In this document: piece by piece, positions 6,911 through 13,630 of the stretch
Numbering within the stretch: position 1 is the first letter of the stretch
Layout of the letters: each line of letters starts with the position of its first letter
From: Rhodothermales bacterium
GTDB lineage: Bacteria > Bacteroidota > Rhodothermia > Rhodothermales > UBA10348
Direction: 5' to 3'
Assembly (NCBI GenBank): GCA_013003255.1
Contig: JABDJZ010000238.1
Coordinates: 1 to 15,994 of the forward strand
DNA length: 15,994 bases
The notes under the pieces: model-generated
Seen by the model: the letters and a program-made list of their open reading frames with translations, nothing else
The model's database searches: none
Told to the model about the DNA's origin: nothing
Program-made: the position numbers and the translations under genes

Positions 6911-7723
6911 ATGCGGGTTCGCGCACTGGTAGTCTGCCTCCTGGGCCTGATGGCCGTTGAGGAGGCCGCTTCGCAGGATCTCGCGGAGCGCTTCAGGAAT
7001 GCCCGGTTGCGGAGGATTGCCGTCGAGATGGCCAATAGGACCGGAGTTCGACTGACGCCGCGACCCTTGGCACACCTGGCAACGCGGAGTGACACGCTGG
7101 CAGCCTGGATGAACTCCCGCCGCCCTGATTTCGGTATTCCGGAGGTCATCGAGGAACCGCCGCCCCCGGAATTCACCATTTCAGGAGTCCGTGTCTACCG
7201 CAGGCTGGAGCGCCCCGTCTTCCAGAACCGGTATGGCGATACCCGGTGGGCATTCATGCAGGGCAGACGACTGGCTGAGATCGATACCACGCTGACCACG
7301 GACATCCGGGCAAGGCTACAGGCCCATTATGGGGCTCCCACCTACACGGTGGCCGAGATGGACAGCCTGGAGCGACATCTGGCCGAGGACATCATCCAGT
7401 TCGAGTACTGGATGGTGGTCAACGACAGCATTCCCATCATGGTGATCGACGTCGATGGTCCGCTGTCCCGCGGCGTGGTGGTGGCAACCGACTCCCGGTA
7501 CCGGGATCAGCTCGACGGCGTCCGGTACGCGCTGCTCTCACCGCTCTTTGCGGAGGAAAGGCGGGCTCCCTACATCGATTATTTCTACCTGCCGGCCATC
7601 TCTGCCTGGTATGTGAGCGGATTCGATGGAGCAACCTTCTTCCATCAGCGTATTGCCCGCCCCAACCTGATGCTGGGGCGTCCTGTCATGGGCGCATACG
7701 TATCTCCATCCGAGGATCGTTAG
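6911..7723 (+). CDS. Secreted or periplasmic protein of unknown function between lepA and lepB
   Basis: I do not recognise this 270-aa protein. It begins with a short signal peptide (MRVRALVVCLLGLMAVEEAA, likely cleavage near residue 21), and the rest has no further membrane helix. The mature part starts with a charged, probably helical stretch (DLAERFRNARLRRIAVEMAN). A Pro/Glu-rich linker follows (about 76-86, PEVIEEPPPPE), then a mixed region with many aromatic residues towards the C-terminus (APYIDYFYLPAISAWYVSGF). After the signal peptide there is no Cys. The start lies nine bases after the lepA stop without a clear ribosome binding site, and lepB follows 32 bases after its stop, so co-transcription is likely. 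Exported and next to the signal peptidase gene, it might be an envelope protein, but no function can be assigned from sequence alone. Confidence 0.75.
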   Translation: MRVRALVVCLLGLMAVEEAASQDLAERFRNARLRRIAVEMANRTGVRLTPRPLAHLATRSDTLAAWMNSRRPDFGIPEVIEEPPPPEFTISGVRVYRRLERPVFQNRYGDTRWAFMQGRRLAEIDTTLTTDIRARLQAHYGAPTYTVAEMDSLERHLAEDIIQFEYWMVVNDSIPIMVIDVDGPLSRGVVVATDSRYRDQLDGVRYALLSPLFAEERRAPYIDYFYLPAISAWYVSGFDGATFFHQRIARPNLMLGRPVMGAYVSPSEDR

Positions 7724-7755
7724 AGAGACGATTCCTTCAGAGTCCGACCATCGAA

Positions 7756-8862
7756 GTGGCAAAGACCCCGACATCAAGCGAACTGAGAAAGCAGCGACGT
7801 GCGGAGCGCGCGAAGGCCAAGAGCAAGGAGGAACAGGTTCAGGCGCCGAAGGGCAAACTGCGAGAGTGGTTTGATGCGCTCGTATTTGCGGTCATCGTGA
7901 TGACGATCGTGCGATCGCTCTTCTTCGATCTGTTCCGGATTCCCACGCCCTCCATGGAGAAGAGCCTGCTGGTGGGAGACTATCTATTTGTCTCGAAGCT
8001 CCACTATGGTACGCGAACCCCAATGACGCTGGGGATTCCCTTTACGGGCATCTACCTCCCGGGTCTTGAGCTGCCGAACACGCGCTTTCCCGGCTTCAGC
8101 GAAGTGAAACGAGGCGACTCGGTGGTGTTCAATTGGCCGGCTGACGAAGGGCCGATAGATCGGCGGGAGCACTACATCAAGCGGGTGATGGGCCTGCCGG
8201 GGGAGACCCTCGCCGTGGTGGACAAGCAGGTCGTGATTGATGGCACTCCGGTTCCGATGGAGCCCGGGATGCAGCAGACCTGGGACGTGGTCAAGACAGA
8301 GCCACGGATGCAGCTCTCCAATTCGGCACTTACCGAACTGGGCGTAACACAGATTGTCCAGACGCAGGACCCGGCCGTTGTGCGGGTCTCCGCGACTGAA
8401 GCTGCCGCCGAGGAAATCGGAGGCTGGCCCTGGGTGGAGGCCATCCGTCCTGCCATCGCCACGCCCAGTTCGGGCCTAACGGCATTGATGTATCCGGGCA
8501 CCAAAGGCTATACGCCGGACAACTTCGGGCCGCTGCCCATTCCTGCCGAGGGAGAGACCGTCACCCTGACCGCGGATAACTGGGAGTTCTTCGCCACACC
8601 GATCATTCGGTACGAGGGGAAGACGTTTGAGGCACGCGGCGATGGGACCTACTTGATCGATGGAGAGCCCGCCAGCAGCTACACCTTCTCCCAGGACTAC
8701 TTCTTCATGATGGGAGACAACCGGGACAACTCCGAAGACAGTCGCTTCTGGGGGTATGTCCCCAAGAGCCACGTAGTCGGGAAGGCCGTAATGGTCTACT
8801 TCAGCTGGGACGCCTCGAAGCGCCTGCCGCGATTCGAACGGCTGTTCTCCCTGATTCGTTAG
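7756..8862 (+). CDS. lepB: Signal peptidase I with enlarged periplasmic domain
   Basis: A 368-aa membrane serine protease that cleaves signal peptides of exported proteins on the outer face of the inner membrane. It has a charged N-terminus (about 1-37, rich in Lys, Arg, Glu), one transmembrane helix at about 40-58, then the nucleophile box IPTPSMEKSLLVGD with Ser66. The lysine box HYIKRVMGLPGE has Lys142 as general base, and the conserved MMGDNRDNSEDSRFWG box lies at 318-333. Between the lysine box and the GDNRDNS box are about 165 residues, far more than in Bacillus SipS and also more than in E. coli LepB. Extra sequence at 170-300 is not recognisable as a known domain; enlarged signal peptidases occur in Bacteroidota. 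The start is GTG at 7756, since the next Met codons are inside the membrane helix. It is the last gene of the lepA run. Confidence 0.96.
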   Translation: MAKTPTSSELRKQRRAERAKAKSKEEQVQAPKGKLREWFDALVFAVIVMTIVRSLFFDLFRIPTPSMEKSLLVGDYLFVSKLHYGTRTPMTLGIPFTGIYLPGLELPNTRFPGFSEVKRGDSVVFNWPADEGPIDRREHYIKRVMGLPGETLAVVDKQVVIDGTPVPMEPGMQQTWDVVKTEPRMQLSNSALTELGVTQIVQTQDPAVVRVSATEAAAEEIGGWPWVEAIRPAIATPSSGLTALMYPGTKGYTPDNFGPLPIPAEGETVTLTADNWEFFATPIIRYEGKTFEARGDGTYLIDGEPASSYTFSQDYFFMMGDNRDNSEDSRFWGYVPKSHVVGKAVMVYFSWDASKRLPRFERLFSLIR

Positions 8863-8871
8863 GCTCCGCCC

Positions 8872-8894
8872 GCGAGGACAGTAGAACTACTCGC
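8872..8894. terminator. Candidate bidirectional stem-loop between convergent lepB and YkuD genes
   Basis: GCGAG (8872-8876) pairs with CTCGC (8890-8894); alternatively AGTAG-AA-CTACT (8880-8891) forms a small overlapping palindrome that includes the downstream gene's stop codon. The convergent stops are only 24 bases apart. There is no T-tract, so this is a weak terminator candidate. Confidence 0.25.
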
Positions 8895-9840
8895 CGCTGC
8901 GCATGCGGTCAAACATGCGCTGCATCGGGGTGCCCGGAGGGACGTCGTAGGGGTGACTCGGCATATAGACCCGCTGCAGAATGGGGAAGCGTGCCCGATC
9001 GATGAACGGCTTGGGATCGCCTACCGGGTCATCGCCAAGAACCAGAACCGTGGTACCCGGCTCGATGACCCGAACATTAGATGAGCTCACCATTCCGGTT
9101 CCCGCGGACGTGCGCCAGGTGTCCGCCCAATCGTAGATCCACTTGGCGTCTTCCTCCACAAGCCGGACGCACCCGTGGCTGGCAGGGCCGCCGGTAGGCA
9201 TCGGGTACTGGTGGATGTGAATGCCACGTGCCTCGTGGAAGTTGAACACCCAGTACATCTCCCAGCGCTCGCCCGGTGGGGACATGCTGGAGACGCGGTA
9301 CTCCGTCTTCCAGTTGAAATTGAATCGTCCGTTCGGAGTCGGCGTGATTTCGCCGCCCGTGTTGACGATGCCCCAGCGCGCCAACCGTCCGTTTGCGTAG
9401 GCCGCCCAGGCCTGTACGGATTTGTCGATTACAAAGAGCTTGTCGAAGTCCTTGCCGCCCTCGTAGTACCGTGGGAAGGGGGCGTAAGCACAGAACTCGA
9501 GGTCAAACCGGGAAGGCACCACCAGCGTGTCGCCGACTTCAGCCCGCTCGATGAGCTTGCGGTTCAGCATGCCGACCAGCTTGGCGCGCCGGCGGCCAAG
9601 CGTCATGTCACCGTCACCGATGACCTTGTAGAACGTGTTGCGCGCGAGTACGGAATTGCGCCGGCTGCTGTACAGGATGAAGTACTCGTAGTTGACCTGC
9701 GGGAGCTCCGTGACGTTCGGGCTGCAGGGCGCGAGTATCTCGGCCAGCGCTCGCTGGTTGATGTATTGGCCGGACGCCTCTTCCAATGGGAAGGCAGCCC
9801 CTGCCAGGAGGAGGATTGCGATGAATCGAACTCTGATCAT
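8887..9840 (-). CDS. YkuD-type L,D-transpeptidase family protein, exported
   Basis: A 317-aa exported protein with the YkuD catalytic signature: GIHIHQYPMPTGGPA followed by SHGCVRL, giving His222 and nucleophile Cys224 with a conserved His at 208/210. Enzymes of this family cross-link peptidoglycan stem peptides (3-3 links) or attach proteins to the wall. A hydrophobic N-terminal segment (FIAILLLAGAAFPLEEASGQ) is a probable signal peptide. The region at about 50-110 (KVIGDGDMTLGRRRAKLVGM ... VGDTLVVPSRFD) resembles a divergent LysM-like or substrate-binding part; this is a guess. The ATG at 9840 is chosen over an in-frame TTG at 9861 because it gives an ATGA overlap with the channel gene stop, as at the other junctions of this operon. 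The last gene of the xseB-channel run, it converges on lepB. Confidence 0.88.
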   Translation of the reverse strand: MIRVRFIAILLLAGAAFPLEEASGQYINQRALAEILAPCSPNVTELPQVNYEYFILYSSRRNSVLARNTFYKVIGDGDMTLGRRRAKLVGMLNRKLIERAEVGDTLVVPSRFDLEFCAYAPFPRYYEGGKDFDKLFVIDKSVQAWAAYANGRLARWGIVNTGGEITPTPNGRFNFNWKTEYRVSSMSPPGERWEMYWVFNFHEARGIHIHQYPMPTGGPASHGCVRLVEEDAKWIYDWADTWRTSAGTGMVSSSNVRVIEPGTTVLVLGDDPVGDPKPFIDRARFPILQRVYMPSHPYDVPPGTPMQRMFDRMRSGE

Positions 9841-10853
9841 GCGGTAACTGCTGATGTGCAACCTTCTTGACGAACCCGTTGGACCATCTCCTTGCTCCCG
9901 AGAATCACCAGAGAGTCTCCCGGGGTCAATTTCACACTACCCTTCGGATTGAACGTCATTTCGTCCGTTTCGGAGTCGATGATGGCCACGATGATGGCGT
10001 CAAATCGCTCACGGAACTGGCTTGCGGCCACCGTGGCACCGGCAAGCGCCGAGTCGGAGTCGATCTTGATCTCTTCGAGGTTGATGGCTTCCGTATGCCG
10101 GACCCGCTGCATGAACTTCCCCAGGCTGGGCTGAAGAATGACCTCAGCCATGCGATCTGCGCCGATTTCGTAGGGCGAGACAACGGTGTTGGCTCCGGCG
10201 CGAATGAGCTTTCGCTTGTTCTGATTCTTGTCCGTGCGGGCAAGGATGAAGATGTCCTGACTGAGCTCGCGCGCGACAAGGGTTACAAACACGTTGGCCC
10301 TGTCCTCGGGGAGCGTGAGTACGAGCCCTTTGGCCCGAGAAATGCCCGCCCTCTCCAGGGTCGACTCCAGCTCGGCATCTCCTTCCACGTACAAATGGTC
10401 ATCGGCAACGATCTGCTCCAGCTTCTTGGGCGCGTTTTCGATGATGACGAAAGGAACGCCGCGTGACTTGAGGTCGGCTGCGATTCGACTGCCGATTCGG
10501 CCGTACCCGCACAGGATGTAGTGGTCCTTTGTTCGCTCGATCATCTTCTCTTGGTGTCGCTTGCGGAGCGCATTGCTGTTGATCAGGATCTGGGCGGAGC
10601 GTGTCGCGATGAACGCCACGGTGCCGATACCGCCCAGGCCCAGGAATATGGTAAAGACGCGGCCCAGGTCTGACATGTCCCGGACTTCGCCGAAACCGAT
10701 CGTGGTCAGCGTAATGAAGGTCATGTAGAAGCCTTCCAGCCAATTCCACCCTTCAATGACCCGATACCCGACCGCACACAGAAGCATGAGGGCCAGGAGC
10801 ATCAGGTTTGCGCCCACGAGTTCCCGGCGCACTTCTTCGGACCCCTGGCTCAT
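9837..10853 (-). CDS. Two-TM potassium channel with cytoplasmic RCK (TrkA-N/TrkA-C) domains
   Basis: A 338-aa K+ channel subunit of the MthK-like architecture. TM1 lies at about 13-32 (VGANLMLLALMLLCAVGY). A pore helix and selectivity filter follow at about 43-57 (MTFITLTTIGFGEV; TIGFGE instead of the classic TVGYGD), and TM2 is at about 65-84 (VFTIFLGLGGIGTVAFIA). The RCK Rossmann fold starts at about 110 with the nucleotide-binding motif GYGRIG (116-121). It continues through acidic IIEN and EGDAELESTLERAGI to the TrkA-C-like end (FNPKGSVKLTPGDSLVILGS). Such channels assemble as tetramers with an octameric RCK ring gated by Ca2+, nucleotides or other ligands; the ligand is unknown here. The ATG at 10853 overlaps the preceding gene's stop as ATGA. 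The frame stays open a further 76 codons upstream, but that part duplicates another gene's coding region and is not channel-like. Confidence 0.92.
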   Translation of the reverse strand: MSQGSEEVRRELVGANLMLLALMLLCAVGYRVIEGWNWLEGFYMTFITLTTIGFGEVRDMSDLGRVFTIFLGLGGIGTVAFIATRSAQILINSNALRKRHQEKMIERTKDHYILCGYGRIGSRIAADLKSRGVPFVIIENAPKKLEQIVADDHLYVEGDAELESTLERAGISRAKGLVLTLPEDRANVFVTLVARELSQDIFILARTDKNQNKRKLIRAGANTVVSPYEIGADRMAEVILQPSLGKFMQRVRHTEAINLEEIKIDSDSALAGATVAASQFRERFDAIIVAIIDSETDEMTFNPKGSVKLTPGDSLVILGSKEMVQRVRQEGCTSAVTA

Positions 10854-11368
10854 GCCGAAAGACCGGCTGGAATCCGGAAGACCCGCGCGTGCCAACTCGC
10901 GCCCAGCGCCCGCTCGATGCCCCGGTCCTGGAGTTCGGCAACCGTCATGAGTGAAAGGTCCAGAATGGGTGTTGAGGCATCCACCTCGCCGGAAGCGATC
11001 AGCTTCCGGAACGCAGGTCTGGAAACCACCTGGATGGCGCCGGATGTATCCCGAAAGGCGATGCTCAGTCCGGCCAGCCACTCGATGCCCATCTCCCGGC
11101 CGAGCTCTTCAAGGCGGTGGACGGACTTGTCTATTCCGCACCCGGAAATGTCGGCGGCCGGGACCAGCGCTCCGATACCAAGTATCCGGCCTTCAGCAAA
11201 GTCCGTTGCCCCGAGCACAGGGCGGCCGTGGCTGGACCAGTCGGAGACGAAAGCGTCCATCATCTCGTTCAGGCGTCCGGACTCGTCCGGCGTCAGCGCC
11301 CTGGAGGAAACGTAGAGCCAGAGCCGGGCCTCCCGGGGGAGGGCAGCAATGCGGGGGAGGTCAATCAT
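10850..11368 (-). CDS. Conserved Bacteroidota protein of unknown function (often labelled 'ABC transporter ATPase')
   Basis: A 172-aa soluble protein. It matches, from memory, a short Bacteroidota family usually named 'ABC transporter ATPase' in databases. The pattern is an early RLWLYVSSRALT (15-26), then FVSDWSSHGRPVLGA with W-x-x-HG, the hallmark SGCGIDKSVHRLEELG (75-90), and SWHARVF near the C-terminus (158-164). No Walker A, Walker B or ABC signature can be seen, so the ATPase label looks unfounded. There is no signal peptide or membrane segment, so it is probably cytoplasmic. Conserved Cys77 in SGCGID is a candidate functional residue. The start overlaps the xseB stop, and the stop overlaps the channel start, both as ATGA. 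Function is unknown. Confidence 0.85.
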   Translation of the reverse strand: MIDLPRIAALPREARLWLYVSSRALTPDESGRLNEMMDAFVSDWSSHGRPVLGATDFAEGRILGIGALVPAADISGCGIDKSVHRLEELGREMGIEWLAGLSIAFRDTSGAIQVVSRPAFRKLIASGEVDASTPILDLSLMTVAELQDRGIERALGASWHARVFRIPAGLSA

Positions 11369-11607
11369 GGGTCAGTGGGCGGTTCCGGGGTGGTGTCTTC
11401 AGCAAGGGCTTCACTCAGCTTTTCAACCCGTTGCTCGGCACTGCGAAGGCGGTCCATGCACAGCTTTGCCAATTCCGTTCCAGTCTCATATAGCGCAATG
11501 GCATCCTCAAGACCGGTCCCGGGGTCCTCGAGCTGCGCGGTGATTTTCTCCAATCGCGCGAGACTTTGCTCGAAGGTTTCCTGGGATTGTGGCTCTTTCG
11601 AAGACAT
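11365..11607 (-). CDS. xseB: Exodeoxyribonuclease VII small subunit
   Basis: An 80-aa protein of standard XseB length. The core is the typical two-helix coiled coil: TFEQSLARLEKITAQLEDPG, then LEDAIALYETGTELAKLCMD and RLRSAEQRVEKL, followed by a short acidic, Pro-rich tail. Several XseB chains bind each XseA subunit to form exonuclease VII, which degrades single-stranded DNA to oligonucleotides. The ATG at 11607 is the only plausible start. Unlike the common xseA-xseB pair, xseA lies about 2 kb away (13631-14920) on the same strand, with an inverted SDR gene and a YjbQ-like gene between. The gene heads the four-gene overlapping run. Its promoter must lie in the 90-bp gap shared with the divergent SDR gene. 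Confidence 0.95.
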   Translation of the reverse strand: MSSKEPQSQETFEQSLARLEKITAQLEDPGTGLEDAIALYETGTELAKLCMDRLRSAEQRVEKLSEALAEDTTPEPPTDP

Positions 11608-11662
11608 GCGTAAAAGCGGCTGGCTGCGCGGGGTGAACCGCTGGAGCGCCCGAAAGATCGCG

Positions 11663-11668
11663 TATACT
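11663..11668 (+). promoter_or_regulatory. Possible -10 element (TATACT) of the SDR gene in the divergent 90-bp gap
   Basis: TATACT fits a sigma70 -10 box and lies about 30 nt before the SDR start, but there is no recognisable -35 box 16-19 bp upstream. The 11608-11697 gap must serve both divergent transcripts. An AAAGGA run at 11691-11696 is only one base from the ATG, too close to act as a standard ribosome binding site. Confidence 0.25.
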
Positions 11669-11697
11669 CGCCTCCTCGAACAAATACGCGAAAGGAC

Positions 11698-12474
11698 ATG
11701 GATCTCGGGCTGAAGGACAAGGTGGCAATCGTATCAGGAGGCAGCCGGGGGATCGGCCTGGGCATCGCGGAGGCACTCGCGTCCGAAGGGTGTCGCATCG
11801 TCCTTTGTGCCCGTGGTGAGGAGGCGTTGGAGAGCGCCGCTGAACGCGTGCGCGGCCTCGGCGCAGAGGTGCGCACGGTGGCAGGAGATGTTACGTCTGC
11901 AGAAGGAGCCAAGCGCCCCGTGGACATGGCCGTGAGCGAGTTCGGCGGACTGCATGTCCTGGCCAGCAATGTAGGTGGAAACCGGCGCGGCAAATTTGCC
12001 GATACCACCGATGAGGACTGGGAGGCCGTCCTGGACGCCAACCTGCGAGCCCACATTCGCATGGCTCGCCACGCAGTACCAGCCTTGGAGGCCTCCGGCG
12101 GGGGTGCCATGACCTTCACGGCCTCGATCTTTGGCCGCGAAGGTGGTGGACCCGGCCTGTCGATCTATAACAGCACCAAGTCAGCGCTTATCTCGCTGGG
12201 CAAGATCATGTCCATGGAGCTGGCAGAGAAGAACATCCGGGTCAATACCATCGCCCCCGGTTCGATTCGCTTCCCGGGAGGAAGTTGGGATCGCAGGTGC
12301 AACGAGGATCCCGAGGGCATGGCCGAGTTCATTGCCTCCAATTTGCCCTTCGGGCGATTCGGGACCGTGAAGGAAGTAGCCGACGTCGTGGCGTTTCTGT
12401 CCTCACCCCGGGCCAGTTGGGTCAGCGGAGCCTGCCTCAACATAGACGGCGTGCAGTCCAAGTCACTGATCTGA
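11698..12474 (+). CDS. Short-chain dehydrogenase/reductase (classical SDR)
   Basis: A 258-aa cytoplasmic NAD(P)-dependent oxidoreductase. The cofactor-binding motif GGSRGIGLG is at 14-22. GDVTS supplies the usual adenine-pocket Asp (64). Asn115 (LDANLRAH), Ser143 (TASIFG), Tyr157 and Lys161 (YNSTK) form the catalytic tetrad. The usual NNAG motif after strand 4 reads NVGG (91-94), a variant seen in some SDR subgroups. The region IAPGSI at 195-200 and the C-terminal GRFGTVKEVADVVAFLSSPR / SGACLNIDGV are typical of FabG-like tetrameric SDRs. Substrate is not predictable; FabG-type names would be an over-call. The gene is single, divergent from xseB and convergent with the YjbQ-like gene, so it is probably its own transcription unit. 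Confidence 0.93.
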   Translation: MDLGLKDKVAIVSGGSRGIGLGIAEALASEGCRIVLCARGEEALESAAERVRGLGAEVRTVAGDVTSAEGAKRPVDMAVSEFGGLHVLASNVGGNRRGKFADTTDEDWEAVLDANLRAHIRMARHAVPALEASGGGAMTFTASIFGREGGGPGLSIYNSTKSALISLGKIMSMELAEKNIRVNTIAPGSIRFPGGSWDRRCNEDPEGMAEFIASNLPFGRFGTVKEVADVVAFLSSPRASWVSGACLNIDGVQSKSLI

Positions 12475-12476
12475 TG

Positions 12477-12540
12477 CTACCCGGGTAGGGACCCGCAAGT
12501 CGTCGACAAAGGGGCGCGGCGAACGGGCCCGGCACGGGCC
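12477..12540. terminator. Convergent-gene gap with GC-rich hairpins
   Basis: The 67-bp gap between the SDR stop and the YjbQ-like stop holds two dyads. CTACCCGGGTAG (12477-12488) is a perfect palindrome two bases after the SDR stop. GGCCCG-GCA-CGGGCC (12526-12540) is a strong 6-bp hairpin starting one base after the YjbQ-like gene's stop. Neither is followed by a T-tract, so Rho-independent termination is not certain. Confidence 0.4.
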
Positions 12541-12541
12541 G

Positions 12542-13612
12542 TCAGACGTAGCGCGTGTAGCGGACGCAGATCTTGCGAGCACCCCGCTCCGAGCGGCGCC
12601 ACTGAACCAGAATGGGGCTCTGGTACGTCCCGGCGATGATTCTGCTGGGCTTCTCGTCCTTGGAGCCATCTACCACCAGGCTCACACCGCGCTTCATGCG
12701 GAGGAAGCGCTGCGCCGGGACTTGCACGAACTTGTCGATGACACGCTCGATCATGGACTCGTTCAGGCCCACCTTGTCGATGAACTTGTTGACGAGTCGC
12801 ACAAGGTCATACTTGGCGTAGTCCTTGGCTTTTTCCTTGATGGCCCCGGGGTCGCGAAGCATGTTGCGCCCGCGCTGTGCCATGAAGCGAATGGGATCCT
12901 GCAGGACCTCGGCAAGATCATGCCGCATGAGCAGGGTCTCGTACTCATTCATCGTCAATCCGGTGTTGCGCTCGCTCATGTCCAGCGCAATGTCGATCCG
13001 TCCGCGGTCCAGACCGTGGATACGAATGAGTTCGTGCAGTCGATCAAAAAGACCGATGGACGGGTCCCACAGATTGATGGAATCGATGGGATGCTCCGAA
13101 ACCGGAATCTCGAGGGAGAACTCATCGACCACCTCGTCCCGGTTGTAGCCGAGGGCCGTCGTGCGGCGATTGCGGTGGTTTCGCTCATAGACCCCATCCA
13201 GGTCAACGAAATAGACCGGATTCTTGGGTCCGTTTTTGTACGTGACCGTGTTCTCGAGACCGGAGCCGATGTACTTGAGGTGCGAATCCGCATTGCGCGG
13301 CTCTACCAGCTTCTGATCCTCCGTCAGTTCATCCCGCAACGTCATGTCGTCGTGGCGGTAGTCGGCACCCTCTGGAAACAACCCGCTGAAGGAGCCGAGA
13401 TAGGCCCTGAGGGCCTTCGGGTCATGACCTAGTCTCTTGGCAAAGACCTGCTCGAAATATCCTGCCGTCGTGTGATACGACGTGTAGGTAGTCTTCTCGT
13501 AGGAGTCCAGGAATCCGGGCGCCTCGTCCTCAATCCTTTGTGAGACATCAATGATGTCCACACGCGCACTGGGCTTGATGTCCAGCGTTACCTCGGCGGG
13601 TTCCTGCGCCAT
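12542..13612 (-). CDS. YjbQ/UPF0047-like protein with a ~190-residue internal insertion
   Basis: A 356-aa protein. Its N-terminal ~120 and C-terminal ~35 residues together match the YjbQ (UPF0047, proposed secondary thiamine-phosphate synthase) family: VDIIDVSQRI (18-27), YHTTAGYF (46-53; family HTTA/HTSA), FPEGADYRHDD (79-89; family P...Y.HD), ADSHLKYIGSGLE (108-120; family SHIKSSMLGTSL), and finally IAGTYQSPILVQWRRSERGA (326-345; family GTWQGIWLGEHR..GGSRR). In E. coli YjbQ (138 aa) the SHIK and GTWQ blocks are separated by only about 15 residues; here the gap is about 205. The inserted part begins with PVYFVDLDGVYERNHRNRR and includes DIALDMSERNTGLTMNEYET and several charged helices. It has no domain I recognise, no signal peptide and no membrane helix. 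The gene starts 18 nt after xseA on the same strand, so they are probably co-transcribed. Family assignment is by motif only; activity is unknown. Confidence 0.7.
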   Translation of the reverse strand: MAQEPAEVTLDIKPSARVDIIDVSQRIEDEAPGFLDSYEKTTYTSYHTTAGYFEQVFAKRLGHDPKALRAYLGSFSGLFPEGADYRHDDMTLRDELTEDQKLVEPRNADSHLKYIGSGLENTVTYKNGPKNPVYFVDLDGVYERNHRNRRTTALGYNRDEVVDEFSLEIPVSEHPIDSINLWDPSIGLFDRLHELIRIHGLDRGRIDIALDMSERNTGLTMNEYETLLMRHDLAEVLQDPIRFMAQRGRNMLRDPGAIKEKAKDYAKYDLVRLVNKFIDKVGLNESMIERVIDKFVQVPAQRFLRMKRGVSLVVDGSKDEKPSRIIAGTYQSPILVQWRRSERGARKICVRYTRYV

Positions 13613-13630
13613 AAAACTGTAACTGAGTAC

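Noticed and set aside
9175..9870. Plus-strand frame opposite the YkuD gene
   Set aside because: Antisense to the SHGCVRL-containing frame and without signal peptide or motif.
10854..11081. N-terminal extension of the potassium channel by 76 codons
   Set aside because: It lies within the preceding gene in another frame, and the ATG at 10853 forms the ATGA junction seen through this operon.
12477..12488. CTACCCGGGTAG palindrome as a stand-alone operator
   Set aside because: It lies between two convergent stop codons where no promoter is expected; kept only as part of the possible terminator region.
12722..13432. Plus-strand frame of 236 codons opposite the YjbQ-like gene
   Set aside because: Antisense to a frame that carries conserved YjbQ motifs; no recognisable motif of its own.
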